This document shows positions 51,401 to 61,218 of a stretch of 64,000 nt of DNA, one piece after another. This DNA comes from Legionella feeleii. GTDB lineage: Bacteria > Pseudomonadota > Gammaproteobacteria > Legionellales > Legionellaceae. Position numbers and translations under genes: made by a program. Position 1 is the stretch's first letter, and each line of letters starts with the position of its first letter. Where the stretch lies: contig NZ_LNYB01000081.1 in the NCBI RefSeq assembly GCF_001467625.1, positions 1 through 64,000 of the forward strand, written 5' to 3'. The notes below the pieces were generated by a model. The model made no database searches. It was given only the letters and a program-made list of their open reading frames with translations, and was not told the DNA's origin.

Positions 51401-54400
51401 GTGGCTAATTTAATCACTGAAGAATTCCATCATTTACTCGTCGAAAAACAACAATTAATACAAAATGGTGTTGAGCTAGTACACGATTATCCAAGCCTTA
51501 AGGCACAAACGATTCAGCAAGAACTTCACGACGAAATTGAAGCATTGGTAAAACTTCTTGGCGAGGGTTTGGAAACCTTTCGCCAAGGTTTTTTAGACCG
51601 TTGTAAACAGCGTGCTGAACAAAATGCCAATTCTTGTTTAAGCCTGTTTGCGATGCCTGACGGGGAATGCAACCAACTCTATTGGCACATTGCAGCGCGT
51701 CTATTTGAGCCTAAAACCATGGGAGACCTGTTAGGCATCTTAGCTCCTAACATCACTACTCTAGTCAGCTATGAGGTTGCTTCTGATGCCAATCAGGGTT
51801 CGTTACGCGAACGCGCCAAAAATCCGGTCTTCCATTTTGAAGAAAGAGACCTTAGCAGTTTAAACCAGGAACCATCGCGTGCTGCCTTAGGCGAACTTGC
51901 TGTTAGCGGCAATCACCTTTTTGAGGTGACTAACCTCGTGCAATTCGATTTTGCCACCCATGAAAAATTCTTTGATGCCTTCCAACAGCAGTACCCAGAA
52001 TTAGCCGCAACACTTTATCAGCATAATGAAGCCTTCAAAACGCTTCAAAAGAACTTAGTGATAGTCAGTAAAGGTCGATCACCACGAGAAGTCATTCAAG
52101 AGTTCATCCAACAGCTTCTTTTAGGCGGCGAAACCTTAACCGGGGAAACCTATGCCAGTCTCGAGGCTCAAAAAGCCGTAACCGATTTCTTTGGCTATTT
52201 GGAATCGCTTCCTGACTCCCTTAAACAAGCATTATTAGGGTTGAAAACCAAGAAAAGCTTTTCATTAAACGATGTTTGTGAACACCTAAGAAATGAAAAC
52301 TGTGTCGAGCAGGCTGCATCGTATTTAAAAGATATTCTAAATAATGAAGCCAATACAGTTAAGCTGGATACCCGACCTCATTTGTCGCCAGAACAGTTGC
52401 AAGCGATTCAACGGCCTTATGGAAGAATATACCCTTTACCCGCCGCCAGTACGAATACCACCACAACGCTCCCCATACACTACCTCGAAGAGAGTTTAAA
52501 CCAATTAGTCATCGATGATGAACAGGCTTATTTAAATCTTATTCTTGCCTTCCCCCCAAGCTACTACTCCCTACTATTCAAACATGCGCAAATTACCTGT
52601 GAGCCAGCTTTACCGGAAGAACTGGGTGAAATGATAGAGAATGGATTCTTTAATGAAGAACAACTGGCTGCCCTTAACCAAGCTATTGTTGACAATAGCG
52701 AGCGCTTGGGCGGTTTGTCCGAATGCCTGCAATTCGCCCTCTATAACAATTATGAATTAATAAAACTTATTTTAACGCCATTGCCTTCTAATGAACGCCT
52801 GGCGCCCTTCAAAATAAAATATCGCAAAGATGAAACGTTTTTGCACTTCTTGACGGAAGAACCAGAAGCATTAAGGACTGTTTTGCCTTTGCTACCTGAG
52901 TCGGAACGCTTGGCTTTAGTCAATGAAAAAGATGCAACAGGCAACAGTACTTTACACCTTGCTGCCAATAATCCAGAAGCCATAAAGGCTATCTTAACGT
53001 CATTACCTGAATCCGACCGTCTTGTGGCAGTCAGCACAAAAAACAGTAAACACAACTCCACACTCCATCTTGCTGCCAATAACCCGGGAGCGTTAAAAGC
53101 TATTTTAGACTCCCTCCCCGAATCCGATCGCCTGGCTGCAATCAACATAAAGAACAGCGACGGAGAACGCATACTCCATTGTGCCGCCGATAATTCAGAG
53201 GCGTTGAAAGTCATTTTGACCTCCTTACCCGAATCCGTGCGTTTAACTGCCGTGAAAAAGAAGAACGGTGAAGGTAACTCTAGCCTGCATTACGTGATCG
53301 ATAAGCGCGAAGCCTTGGAAACTATTTTAACTTTGCTGCCTGAAGATCAGCGCTGGGAAGCGGTCAAACAAAGAAACAGCAATAATGCCAGTCTTTTGCA
53401 TCGACTGGTCTATTATAAAAAAAATGCCTTAGGCGTGGTTTTTGGCTTATTACATGAGTCACACCGCTTGGCGGCAATTCAAGAAAAAAATCGCGCAGGC
53501 AACAGCCTCCTGCAAAGGCTTTTTTCTCAACCAGAAACCATTATCATGCTGTTGACTCTACTGCCTAAAGCCGACCGCTTTGCAGCAGTTACAGAGAAAG
53601 ACGATAGAGGCAATACCCTCTTGCATCGGGTAGAGGTACAAACCTTGGCAAGTCTTTTAGCGCTGTTACCGGAAACTGAGCGTCTTGCAGCACTCACCAT
53701 ACAAAACAAACGCGGTAACAGTGTTCTGCATACGATGCCTATTGATAATTGGGCAGCAATGGCAGCTGTTCTCACCGTTGTGCCAGAAGATAAGCGCCTG
53801 GCTGCACTCAGAGATAGAGACCATGAAGGCGAGCGGAGTTTACTGCTGCGAATCGCTGATGAGCCGAAAATTTTACAAGCCGTCTTAACTTTATTACCTG
53901 AGACCGATCGCCTCACCGCACTCCTTGAAGAAGACAGCGAAGACAATAAAATTTTATATGAATTCGCTGATAATTCAGAATCCTTGCAGGCTATTTTAGC
54001 TTTATTACCACCGCCCGATTATGAAATTGCTGTCAGGGAAATAGACTATTATAAGCAAACGACCTTATTTAATTTCCTTCAGGAAAAACGACGGCTACTA
54101 AAGGATATTGGGGTAGCCCATGATTACCCAAGCCTTAAGGCACAAACGATTCAGCAAGAACTTCACGACGAAATTGAAGCATTGGTAAAACTTCTTGGCG
54201 AGGGTTTGGAAACCTTTCGCCAAGGTTTTTTAGACCGTTGTAAACAGCGTGCTGAACAAAATGCCGGTACTTGTTTAAGCCTGTTTGCGATGCCTGACGG
54301 GGAATGCAATCAATTGTACTGGCACATTGCAGAGCGCTTATTTGAGCCTAAAACCATGGGAGACCTGTTAGGCATCTTAGCTCCTAACATCACTACCCTA

Positions 54401-57400
54401 ATCAGCTATGAGGTTGCTTCTGATGCCAATCAGGGTTCGTTACGCGAACGCGCCAAAAATCTGGTCTTCCATTTTGAAGAAAGAAACCTTAGCAGTTTAA
54501 AGCAGGAACCCGCTCGTGCTGCTTTAAGCGAACTCGCTGTTAGCGGCAATCAACTTTTTGAGGTGACTAACCTCGTGCAATTCGATTTTGTCACCCATGA
54601 AAAATTCTTTGATGCCTTCCAACAGCAATACCCAGAATTAACCGCAACACTTTATCAGCACAATGAAGCCTTCAAAACACTTCAAAAGAACCTAGTGGTA
54701 GTCAGAAAAGGGCAATCACCACGAGAAGTCATTCAAGAGTTCATCCAACAGCTTCTTTTAGGCGGCGAAACCTTAACCGGGGAAATCGAAGCCAGCCTCG
54801 AGGCTCAAAAAGCCGTAACCGATTTCTTTGGCTATTTGGAATCGCTTCCTAACGCCATTAAAGGAGCATTATTACTATTAGAAACTCAGTCAGGCACCTC
54901 ATTGACCGGTGTTTGCGAACATTTAAGAAATGAAACCTGTGTCGAGCTGGCTGCATCGTATTTAAAAGATATTCTAAAGAATGAAGCCAATGCAGTTACA
55001 CTGGATACCCGACCTCATTTGTCGCCAGAACAGTTGCAAGCGATTCAACGGCTTTATGGAAGAGCACGCCCTTTACCCGCCGCCAGTACGAATACCACCA
55101 CAACGCTACCCATACACTACCTGGAAGAAGGTTTAAAGCAATTAGTTATTGATGATGAACAGGCTTATTTAAATCTTTTACTTGCGCTTTCCCCAAGCTA
55201 CTACACGCTATTCCTCAAACAGGTGCAAACCTCCTGCGATCCTGATTTGCCGGGAGAGTTAGGCGAAATGATGAGGAGCGGACTCTTTAATAGGGAACAG
55301 TTCACAGCGCTTAACCAAGCCATTGTTGACAATAGGGAGCGATTTGGCGGCTTTGCCGAAAACCTGCGATTCGCCTTAAACTACAGCAATTATGAGTTAT
55401 TGGGACTTGTTCTAACTTCATTGTCCCCTGAGGAGCGCCTGGCGCAATTCAAAGTAACCTATGATGGAGACGACGGGTACAAATACACTCTCCTGCATAT
55501 GATGTCGGGCAAACCGGAAGCATTAGCGACTGCTTTAACCTTGCTCCCGGAGTCAGATCGCCTGGCTACAATCAATGAGGAAGACAGTGAAGGTAACAGT
55601 GTGTTACATCTTGCTGTTAACAACCCGGACGCGTTAAAAGCTATTTTAACCTCAATGCCCGAAACGGCTCGCCTGAAGGCCATCAACAAGAAAAACAGCG
55701 CAGGCAACTCTGTGCTCCATGTCGCTATTAATAGTCCCCGGGCATTGCAAACTATTTTGGATTTACTTTCTCCAGAAGAACAAACTGCCGTCAAGGAAGA
55801 AGAACTTTATAAGCGGATGGCCTTAGTTAATCTCCTCCAGGAAAAGCGTGCGTTATTACAGGATTTGGGGATAGCCCATGATTACCCAAGCCTCAGGGCA
55901 GAAGTGATCGAGCAAGAGCTTCACGTCCAAATTGAATCATTGCTAGAACTTCTATGTTACAGCAAGGATTTAGAAGCCTTTCGCCAGGTATTTTTAGTTC
56001 GCTGTAACTCCCGTGCTGAAGGAAATGCAGGGACGTGTTTAAGCTTGTTTGCAATGCCAGACGGAGAATGTAATCAACTCTATTGGCAAATTGCCGAACT
56101 TTTATTTAAGCCCAAGACCATGGGAGACATGTTAGGCATATTAGCCCCTAACGTTACCACGCTGGTCAACTATGAGGTTAATTCCGATGCAAGTCAGGAT
56201 TCATTGCGTGAACGCACAAGAAATCCTCTCTTTCGTTTCCAAGAAAAAAGTCTGGCCTGCTTAGAGCAGACTCCCTCCCGTGCTGCCTTGCGCGAATTGG
56301 CTGTTAGCGGCAGTCAACTCTTTGAGGTGGCCAATCTCATACAATTTGATTTTGCCACCCATGAAAAATTCTTTAATGCCTTCAAAACGCAATACCCAAA
56401 CTTAGCCGAAGCACTTTATCAACATAATGATGCCTTCAAAACACTGCAAAAAAATTTAGTGCTAGTCAGTAAGGGCCAGACACCTCGAGAAGTCATTAAT
56501 GAGTTCATTCAGCAGCTTCTTTCGGGAGGTGAAACCCTAACAGGAGAACCCTTTGCCAGTATCGATACACAAAAAGCAGTGACTGATTTTTTTGGCTATC
56601 TGGAATCGCTTCCAAACACGCTGAAGGAAGCATTATTAGAGTTGAAAACCAAAGAAGGTGTTCTTTTTTCATTAAATAATGTTTGTGAACATTTAAGAAG
56701 AGAAAACTGTGTCGAGCTGGCTGCATCCTATTTAAAAGATATTCTAAAGAATGAAGCCAATGCAGCTACACTGGATACCCGACCTCATTTGTCGCCAGAA
56801 CAGTTGCAAGCGACTCAACGGCTTTATGGGAGAACACGCCCTTTACCTGCCGCCGGTACTAATACAACCACGACACTACCCACATACTACCTTGAAGATA
56901 ATTTAAAACACTTAGTGATTAATGACGAACAGACTTATTTAAATCTTCTTCTTGCCTTTCCTCCAAGCTACTACACGCTACTATTCAAGCATGCACAAAT
57001 TTCATGCGAACCAGCTTTACCAGTAGAGCTCGGTTACATGATAGAAAATGGCCTCTTTAATAGCGAACAACTAACCGTCCTTAATCAAGCCATTGTTGAC
57101 AATAGGGAGCGATTGGGCGGCTTTTTCGAATGCCTGCAATTCGCCCTAAATTACAGCAATTATGAATTAGCGAAATTTATTCTAACCTCATTGCCCCCAG
57201 AACAGCGTGTAGCACGACTCACAGAAAAAGATGAGGTCGAAAACACACTTCTACATGCGGTAGCAAAACTACCCGAAATCTTAACGATTGCCTTGACCTT
57301 GTTACCTGAATCAGAGCGCTTGGCTATAATCAATGGCAAAGGCAGTAAAGGCAAGAGTGTTTTACAGCTTGCAGCCAAAAACCCCGATGCATTAAAAGCG

Positions 57401-58549
57401 ATTTTAATGTCGCTTCCTGAGTCAGACCGCCTCGCTGCTGTTAATGAAAAGAATGGTAATGGCGATTCGACACTCCATCTTGCAGCCAAAAACCCCGATG
57501 CATTAAAAACGATTTTAATGTCGCTTCCTGAGTCAGACCGCCTCGCTGCTGTTAATGAAAAAAATAGTAATGGCGATTCGACACTCCATCTTGCAGCCAA
57601 AAACCCCAAAGCCTTGGAGACTATTCTAACCGCCTTACCTGCCATTCAACGCTGGGATGCAGTCAACGAAGAAAATGGCAAGCACATCAATCTGTTGCGT
57701 CAAATTATTAACAAGAAAGACACTTTAGCGATGGTTTTTGGCCTATTGCACGAATCACATCGCTTGCTGGCGAATAAAGTCAATAATCTCCTGATGGGTA
57801 CTATCTATTCTTCAGAAACCTTAACCACCCTATTGGCCTTAATACCCGAAACCGAGCGCTTAGCAGCACTTAAAGACGATAGAGGCAATATTATCCTGCC
57901 TGATTTATACGCACGATACAGCGCTAATTGGACAAATATTTTACCGTTATTGCCGAATAGTGACCTCCTTGAATTCTTTACTGCAAAGGGAGGCGATTAT
58001 CAAAATATCCTCGAGCGAATAACTACAGAAGAAGAATTTGTCACCCTATTGGCTTTATTACCAGAAGCAGTACCCTTAACCAGCTCAGCTTATTCTGCTA
58101 AAAAGAATGCACAAATTTCACTGCTGTATAGCCATATTAACCAATTAAGAAGCTACGGCGGAGAATTATATGATCATCTTATTGACAAAGAGGCCGAGAA
58201 AGAAGGTAAAAAAGCCATTGTTTTAGCACTCAATCTCAATCATTTTGCCAACAAATTTATTTATGCGCAAAATAACGAGGAACGACAAGTCGCGAAAATG
58301 GCGTTTGAAAAAGAACTGCGAAAAGGCATGCTCGATATGCAACACCGGGCACTTTGGAAGCCTATTCTGGCTAACATCGTCCTTGCTGCTACAGGCCTAG
58401 GCTTGTTGATGATTGTAGGGAAAGTATGTTTAACCGGAAGCGCTTTTTTTATGCAAACCGAACGCCATAAGCAAATCGATAAAATCGCCAGTAATTTTAC
58501 TGCGTTACAGATAGAAGAGGAAACGCCTTTGGTGAGTGCTTCCATTTAA
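51401..58549 (+). CDS. giant ankyrin-like repeat protein with three fused modules, 2382 aa
   Basis: The GTG start and its surroundings (TTTGAGGTTTTTGTGGCTAA) duplicate those of the preceding gene. Three N-terminal-type modules begin near residues 1, 890 and 1475; each contains the motifs FRQxFL, SLFAMPDGECNQLYW and PREVI. They are followed by about 12, 4 and 9 repeat units of LPESxRLAAV...LHLAA type. The protein ends with the family's helical domain, a membrane helix (about 2321-2343) and the MQTERHKQIDKIA tail. No catalytic motif is seen, so scaffolding or host-protein binding is likely. It is probably the longest ORF of the region. Confidence 0.8.
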   Translation: MANLITEEFHHLLVEKQQLIQNGVELVHDYPSLKAQTIQQELHDEIEALVKLLGEGLETFRQGFLDRCKQRAEQNANSCLSLFAMPDGECNQLYWHIAARLFEPKTMGDLLGILAPNITTLVSYEVASDANQGSLRERAKNPVFHFEERDLSSLNQEPSRAALGELAVSGNHLFEVTNLVQFDFATHEKFFDAFQQQYPELAATLYQHNEAFKTLQKNLVIVSKGRSPREVIQEFIQQLLLGGETLTGETYASLEAQKAVTDFFGYLESLPDSLKQALLGLKTKKSFSLNDVCEHLRNENCVEQAASYLKDILNNEANTVKLDTRPHLSPEQLQAIQRPYGRIYPLPAASTNTTTTLPIHYLEESLNQLVIDDEQAYLNLILAFPPSYYSLLFKHAQITCEPALPEELGEMIENGFFNEEQLAALNQAIVDNSERLGGLSECLQFALYNNYELIKLILTPLPSNERLAPFKIKYRKDETFLHFLTEEPEALRTVLPLLPESERLALVNEKDATGNSTLHLAANNPEAIKAILTSLPESDRLVAVSTKNSKHNSTLHLAANNPGALKAILDSLPESDRLAAINIKNSDGERILHCAADNSEALKVILTSLPESVRLTAVKKKNGEGNSSLHYVIDKREALETILTLLPEDQRWEAVKQRNSNNASLLHRLVYYKKNALGVVFGLLHESHRLAAIQEKNRAGNSLLQRLFSQPETIIMLLTLLPKADRFAAVTEKDDRGNTLLHRVEVQTLASLLALLPETERLAALTIQNKRGNSVLHTMPIDNWAAMAAVLTVVPEDKRLAALRDRDHEGERSLLLRIADEPKILQAVLTLLPETDRLTALLEEDSEDNKILYEFADNSESLQAILALLPPPDYEIAVREIDYYKQTTLFNFLQEKRRLLKDIGVAHDYPSLKAQTIQQELHDEIEALVKLLGEGLETFRQGFLDRCKQRAEQNAGTCLSLFAMPDGECNQLYWHIAERLFEPKTMGDLLGILAPNITTLISYEVASDANQGSLRERAKNLVFHFEERNLSSLKQEPARAALSELAVSGNQLFEVTNLVQFDFVTHEKFFDAFQQQYPELTATLYQHNEAFKTLQKNLVVVRKGQSPREVIQEFIQQLLLGGETLTGEIEASLEAQKAVTDFFGYLESLPNAIKGALLLLETQSGTSLTGVCEHLRNETCVELAASYLKDILKNEANAVTLDTRPHLSPEQLQAIQRLYGRARPLPAASTNTTTTLPIHYLEEGLKQLVIDDEQAYLNLLLALSPSYYTLFLKQVQTSCDPDLPGELGEMMRSGLFNREQFTALNQAIVDNRERFGGFAENLRFALNYSNYELLGLVLTSLSPEERLAQFKVTYDGDDGYKYTLLHMMSGKPEALATALTLLPESDRLATINEEDSEGNSVLHLAVNNPDALKAILTSMPETARLKAINKKNSAGNSVLHVAINSPRALQTILDLLSPEEQTAVKEEELYKRMALVNLLQEKRALLQDLGIAHDYPSLRAEVIEQELHVQIESLLELLCYSKDLEAFRQVFLVRCNSRAEGNAGTCLSLFAMPDGECNQLYWQIAELLFKPKTMGDMLGILAPNVTTLVNYEVNSDASQDSLRERTRNPLFRFQEKSLACLEQTPSRAALRELAVSGSQLFEVANLIQFDFATHEKFFNAFKTQYPNLAEALYQHNDAFKTLQKNLVLVSKGQTPREVINEFIQQLLSGGETLTGEPFASIDTQKAVTDFFGYLESLPNTLKEALLELKTKEGVLFSLNNVCEHLRRENCVELAASYLKDILKNEANAATLDTRPHLSPEQLQATQRLYGRTRPLPAAGTNTTTTLPTYYLEDNLKHLVINDEQTYLNLLLAFPPSYYTLLFKHAQISCEPALPVELGYMIENGLFNSEQLTVLNQAIVDNRERLGGFFECLQFALNYSNYELAKFILTSLPPEQRVARLTEKDEVENTLLHAVAKLPEILTIALTLLPESERLAIINGKGSKGKSVLQLAAKNPDALKAILMSLPESDRLAAVNEKNGNGDSTLHLAAKNPDALKTILMSLPESDRLAAVNEKNSNGDSTLHLAAKNPKALETILTALPAIQRWDAVNEENGKHINLLRQIINKKDTLAMVFGLLHESHRLLANKVNNLLMGTIYSSETLTTLLALIPETERLAALKDDRGNIILPDLYARYSANWTNILPLLPNSDLLEFFTAKGGDYQNILERITTEEEFVTLLALLPEAVPLTSSAYSAKKNAQISLLYSHINQLRSYGGELYDHLIDKEAEKEGKKAIVLALNLNHFANKFIYAQNNEERQVAKMAFEKELRKGMLDMQHRALWKPILANIVLAATGLGLLMIVGKVCLTGSAFFMQTERHKQIDKIASNFTALQIEEETPLVSASI
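54070..55130 (+). repeat. second copy of the N-terminal module
   Basis: This stretch repeats 51440-52500 at DNA level: the run after CATGATTA matches almost base for base for several hundred bases. It begins where LFNFLQEKRRLLKD aligns with the protein's own N-terminus. Confidence 0.8.
55826..56900 (+). repeat. third, more diverged copy of the N-terminal module
   Basis: It starts at VNLLQEKRALLQDLG and includes the same landmarks (SLFAMPDGECNQLYW, PKTMGDMLGILAPN). Divergence is higher at the N-terminal end, indicating an older duplication than copies one and two. Confidence 0.75.
57368..57612 (+). repeat. 111-bp tandem repeats (37 codons)
   Basis: CTTGCAGCCAAAAACCCC recurs at 57368, 57479 and 57590, exactly 111 bases apart. 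The first two units are almost identical at DNA level, so this duplication is recent. Each unit encodes LAAKNPDALK followed by the LPESDRLAAVNEKN segment. Confidence 0.85.
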
Positions 58550-58570
58550 GTCTATCACTAAAAATCCCTC

Positions 58571-58675
58571 TTCAATTGTCACCCCGAACAAAGAGAAAAA
58601 TCTCCTGGGCCCTCAGGAGATTCTCCCGCTACGTTCAAGAGGATGATGTGGAGGGAACCCAAGATGACACATGGA
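58571..58675. repeat. interspersed palindromic repeat, copy 1
   Basis: The segment opens GTCACCCCGAACAAAGAG and closes near AAGATGACA. At its centre ATCTCCTG/CAGGAGAT forms an 8-bp stem (58600-58621), followed by TTCTCCCGCTACGTTCA. Elements of this plan are scattered in Legionella-type genomes. It may also terminate the giant gene. Confidence 0.55.
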
Positions 58676-58699
58676 ATACGCATCAAATCTCATACATCA

Positions 58700-59353
58700 T
58701 TATTTGCAATCACCGGGCTTCACAGAGGCCCGGCCTAATTCAGCGCCGTTTTTATCATCATAAATAGCAGAAAAAATGATCCCTTGCTTAACGTAACGAC
58801 TTAAATCCTTGTCGCTGCAAATTTCTTTTATTAATTCGGGTTTGATGTTTTCGTTAAAGTAATTCAGATCAACCTCTGATTTATCCGCCTTCAGTAACCG
58901 ATAGCTGTAGGTAATTGTTTTGTTATCAAATGAAATCGCGTAAATTTCGGTGTCGGAGTCAATTTTACTCGGTAAGCCTTTCTTTAGCTGAGTGACTTCC
59001 ATTTTAATTTTATCGGACAAGCTAGCCCTGAAGAATAAATTTGCTAATAAAACCGCTTTCACAATAAGTAGAACAGCACCCGGTATAACTGCCAATTTGG
59101 CAAGCCATCGCCAGAGTCTACGCCCCTTGTATTTATTACTACTTCGCCAAATTGCAACATAAATTAAAGGGAAATAAATAAAGGGGAAAATAAGATAGAG
59201 ATAAAAAAACCACTCCATATGAGAGGTTGTTGCCAATTGAAAGTAGTATTTCTCGATTACCTTCCCTATACCATTATAAATAATCTCGGGGATTACTCCA
59301 AAAACCCAATAGGTAATAACCAGCCGAATATTCCCTTTTAGTAATTCCCGCAT
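58700..59353 (-). CDS. membrane hypothetical protein, 217 aa
   Basis: Three hydrophobic helices lie in the first 115 residues (VITYWVFGVIPEIIY, FFYLYLIFPFIYFPLIYVAIW, AVIPGAVLLIVKAVLLANLFF). A soluble C-terminal domain of about 100 residues with a single Cys near the middle and another near the end (KEICSDKD, KPGDCK) follows. The C-terminal domain resembles that of the protein at 60435-61016 in plan, not clearly in sequence. The family is not recognised. Confidence 0.65.
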   Translation of the reverse strand: MRELLKGNIRLVITYWVFGVIPEIIYNGIGKVIEKYYFQLATTSHMEWFFYLYLIFPFIYFPLIYVAIWRSSNKYKGRRLWRWLAKLAVIPGAVLLIVKAVLLANLFFRASLSDKIKMEVTQLKKGLPSKIDSDTEIYAISFDNKTITYSYRLLKADKSEVDLNYFNENIKPELIKEICSDKDLSRYVKQGIIFSAIYDDKNGAELGRASVKPGDCK

Positions 59354-59424
59354 CGTTTAAAGCCCCTTGGATTCGTTTATTTATTGTAGCCAAAATCAAT
59401 ATCGTTTTCGTATCAAGCCTGGCC

Positions 59425-59652
59425 TTATTGCTCCAGCATTTCAATAATTAAATGATTCACTTCCACCTCGTTGTGAAAAGCATTTTCCACCATTTCTCGC
59501 GAATACTCTTTTTGGCTTGGCAGCATGATGAAAACCTCGCGTCGAGGATTATAGAGGGCATGTATTACACCATATTCAAAGGTATTTATGGTATCGGCTT
59601 GCGGAGAACATTTGTTTTTTAGCCACCTTTTAAAGTTTTCATGCTCGGTCAT
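59425..59652 (-). CDS. small hypothetical protein, 75 aa
   Basis: The ATG is preceded by AAGGAAAG, a good ribosome-binding site. The product is acidic and mixed alpha/beta (NTFEYGVIHALYNPRREVFI) with a C-terminal amphipathic helix ending LIIEMLEQ. The family is not recognised. Its start is divergent from that of the DUF1993 gene across 122 bp. Confidence 0.55.
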   Translation of the reverse strand: MTEHENFKRWLKNKCSPQADTINTFEYGVIHALYNPRREVFIMLPSQKEYSREMVENAFHNEVEVNHLIIEMLEQ

Positions 59653-59774
59653 TATCTTTCCTTGAATTAGAGCTACAAACTAAATATAGAATAAAGGCAA
59701 GCAGTTGGCACTTGAAGTAATCTGTGATAAAAATTTTGTCGATTAATATTGTTCCAATTTTATTAAGGAAAAAA

Positions 59775-60293
59775 ATGAAACCGGCTATTTCAATGTACAA
59801 TGCTTCAGTTCCAGTTTTTAAACAATTACTGAATTCATTAAATACCATTCTGGATAAGGCTCAAACTCACCTGGTCAGTGGTGAAATAGCAGCTGATTCC
59901 CTGCTGCAGGCAAACCTCTTTCCAGATATGTTTAATTTTACTCGCCAAATTCAAATCGCAACTGATTTTGCCAAGGGAGTTGTTGCCCGTTTAGCGGGGG
60001 TGGAGGTGCCTGTTTATGACGATAATGAAGATAGCTTTGAAGCCTTACAGGCACGCATTGAAAAAACCCTGAAATTTATCGCTGCGATTAAACCCGAACA
60101 GCTTAATGGTAGTGAAGAAAAAGAAATCACCATTCGCCCCGGCACCCCTAAAGAAAGAACCTTTAACGGCCAAACCTATCTCTTACACTATGGTCTGCCG
60201 CAATTTTTCTTTCACGTGACAACAGCCTATGGCATCTTAAGAAATCAAGGTGTGGAAATAGGAAAAATGGATTACATGGGAAGAATTCCGTAG
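59775..60293 (+). CDS. DUF1993 family protein
   Basis: The 172-aa product starts MKPAISMYNASVPVFKQLL, the typical opening of DUF1993, a DinB-like four-helix bundle family. Other landmarks are LFPDMFNFTRQIQIATDFAKG near residue 50 and LPQFFFHVTTAYGILRNQGVEIGK near the end. The function of the family is unknown. I placed the start at the ATG with AAGGAAA upstream, removing 17 unsupported residues. Confidence 0.85.
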   Translation: MKPAISMYNASVPVFKQLLNSLNTILDKAQTHLVSGEIAADSLLQANLFPDMFNFTRQIQIATDFAKGVVARLAGVEVPVYDDNEDSFEALQARIEKTLKFIAAIKPEQLNGSEEKEITIRPGTPKERTFNGQTYLLHYGLPQFFFHVTTAYGILRNQGVEIGKMDYMGRIP

Positions 60294-60352
60294 TCCCGGT
60301 TTATTTATATTCACTGGCTAATTAAAGATAGATAGAGTGATTGATACATCCT

Positions 60353-60430
60353 TTTTTCACCGAATCAGTGAAGAATCTCCCGGGAATTAGGAGATCTCCC
60401 ACTGCGTTTGAAATGGCGAGGGAGTTACAA
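60353..60430. repeat. interspersed palindromic repeat, degenerate copy 2
   Basis: TTCACCGAATCAGTGAAGAATCTC, then CGGGAATTAGGAGATCTCCC and a GCGTTTGAAATGG end, follows the plan of the element at 58571-58675. It supplies the region just before the next gene's start and may affect its expression. Confidence 0.45.
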
Positions 60431-60434
60431 GTCT

Positions 60435-61016
60435 ATGTACCATTTTTATCGCACCTTTTTAATTACAGTGATTTGGCTTTCCCTATTGGCCGTACCCTAT
60501 ATGCTCGTTGCTTATGCCTGTTATGCAGGTCTGTGTGGTGGCTCCGCAGCAACAAAAATTAGAAACGAGCATCCGCACTATATTTCAATCATCGGTTATT
60601 CTATCTGGCTCTACCCACTGATCGCGCTTTATGCGCTCTACCACTCTCGCAAACTGGCGGAATATGCTTATCGTTCTACAACCATCTTATGGCTTCCTTT
60701 ACTTTGCCTGCTTCCTTTTATTTACGTAATGCATCAAACCAGTTCGATAGAGACTAAGGAGACGCAGCAGCGGGAAGCTTACTATCGTGCCCAACCTAAC
60801 GATTTCGTCTGCGCTCCGGGGAAATTTATCCGTTTTGATCCCTTACAACCTGAACACACCTATTTTTTTACGGGAACCCCCGATGGGAAAGGATCAACTG
60901 TCTCTTATTTTTATAAAACTGACGAGTTAAACGCGTTTTTAAAAAACAACAAGATAGATGGTTCGCAATGTAAAAATCAAAAAGGAATTCCATTCAGCAA
61001 TTTTATCAAACCCTAA
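60435..61016 (+). CDS. membrane hypothetical protein, 193 aa
   Basis: I chose the ATG with GGGAG about ten bases upstream. Three hydrophobic segments are seen (TVIWLSLLAVPYMLVAYAC, IGYSIWLYPLIALYALY, ILWLPLLCLLPFIYVM) within the first 100 residues, then a soluble domain (FVCAPGKFIRFDPLQ, ending SQCKNQKGIPF) with two Cys likely paired in the periplasm. The family is not recognised. It is not in an operon with the ABC gene; a strong inverted repeat lies between. Confidence 0.62.
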   Translation: MYHFYRTFLITVIWLSLLAVPYMLVAYACYAGLCGGSAATKIRNEHPHYISIIGYSIWLYPLIALYALYHSRKLAEYAYRSTTILWLPLLCLLPFIYVMHQTSSIETKETQQREAYYRAQPNDFVCAPGKFIRFDPLQPEHTYFFTGTPDGKGSTVSYFYKTDELNAFLKNNKIDGSQCKNQKGIPFSNFIKP

Positions 61017-61118
61017 AGCGTGGGGCTCAGCAGAATACCCTGCATAAAGGATGTCCGGTAAATAAACCCTGGTTTTTTGCTTATACTTCCAATTAGACTT
61101 AAGTTTTTGTTACCGTTA

Positions 61119-61175
61119 ACCCTGGCGTTCGGGCAGAGATGGCGCATAGCGCATACCAAGCCCGAACGCCAGGGT
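61119..61175. repeat. 16-bp perfect inverted repeat
   Basis: ACCCTGGCGTTCGGGC and its exact complement flank 25 bases that contain a smaller GCGC dyad. It is GC-rich in an AT-rich spacer, without a following T-run. It may be a REP-like element or an mRNA end structure. Confidence 0.6.
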
Positions 61176-61218
61176 GAGTAATTTAGACCATTTAAACTGC
61201 TCTTGCCCTCAGGTCATT

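Noticed and set aside
52750-53946. Minus-strand open frames of 139-154 codons (similar ones at 55459-55794 and 57160-57645)
   Set aside because: They are antisense shadows of the ankyrin-like repeats; their mutual similarity only mirrors that repetition.
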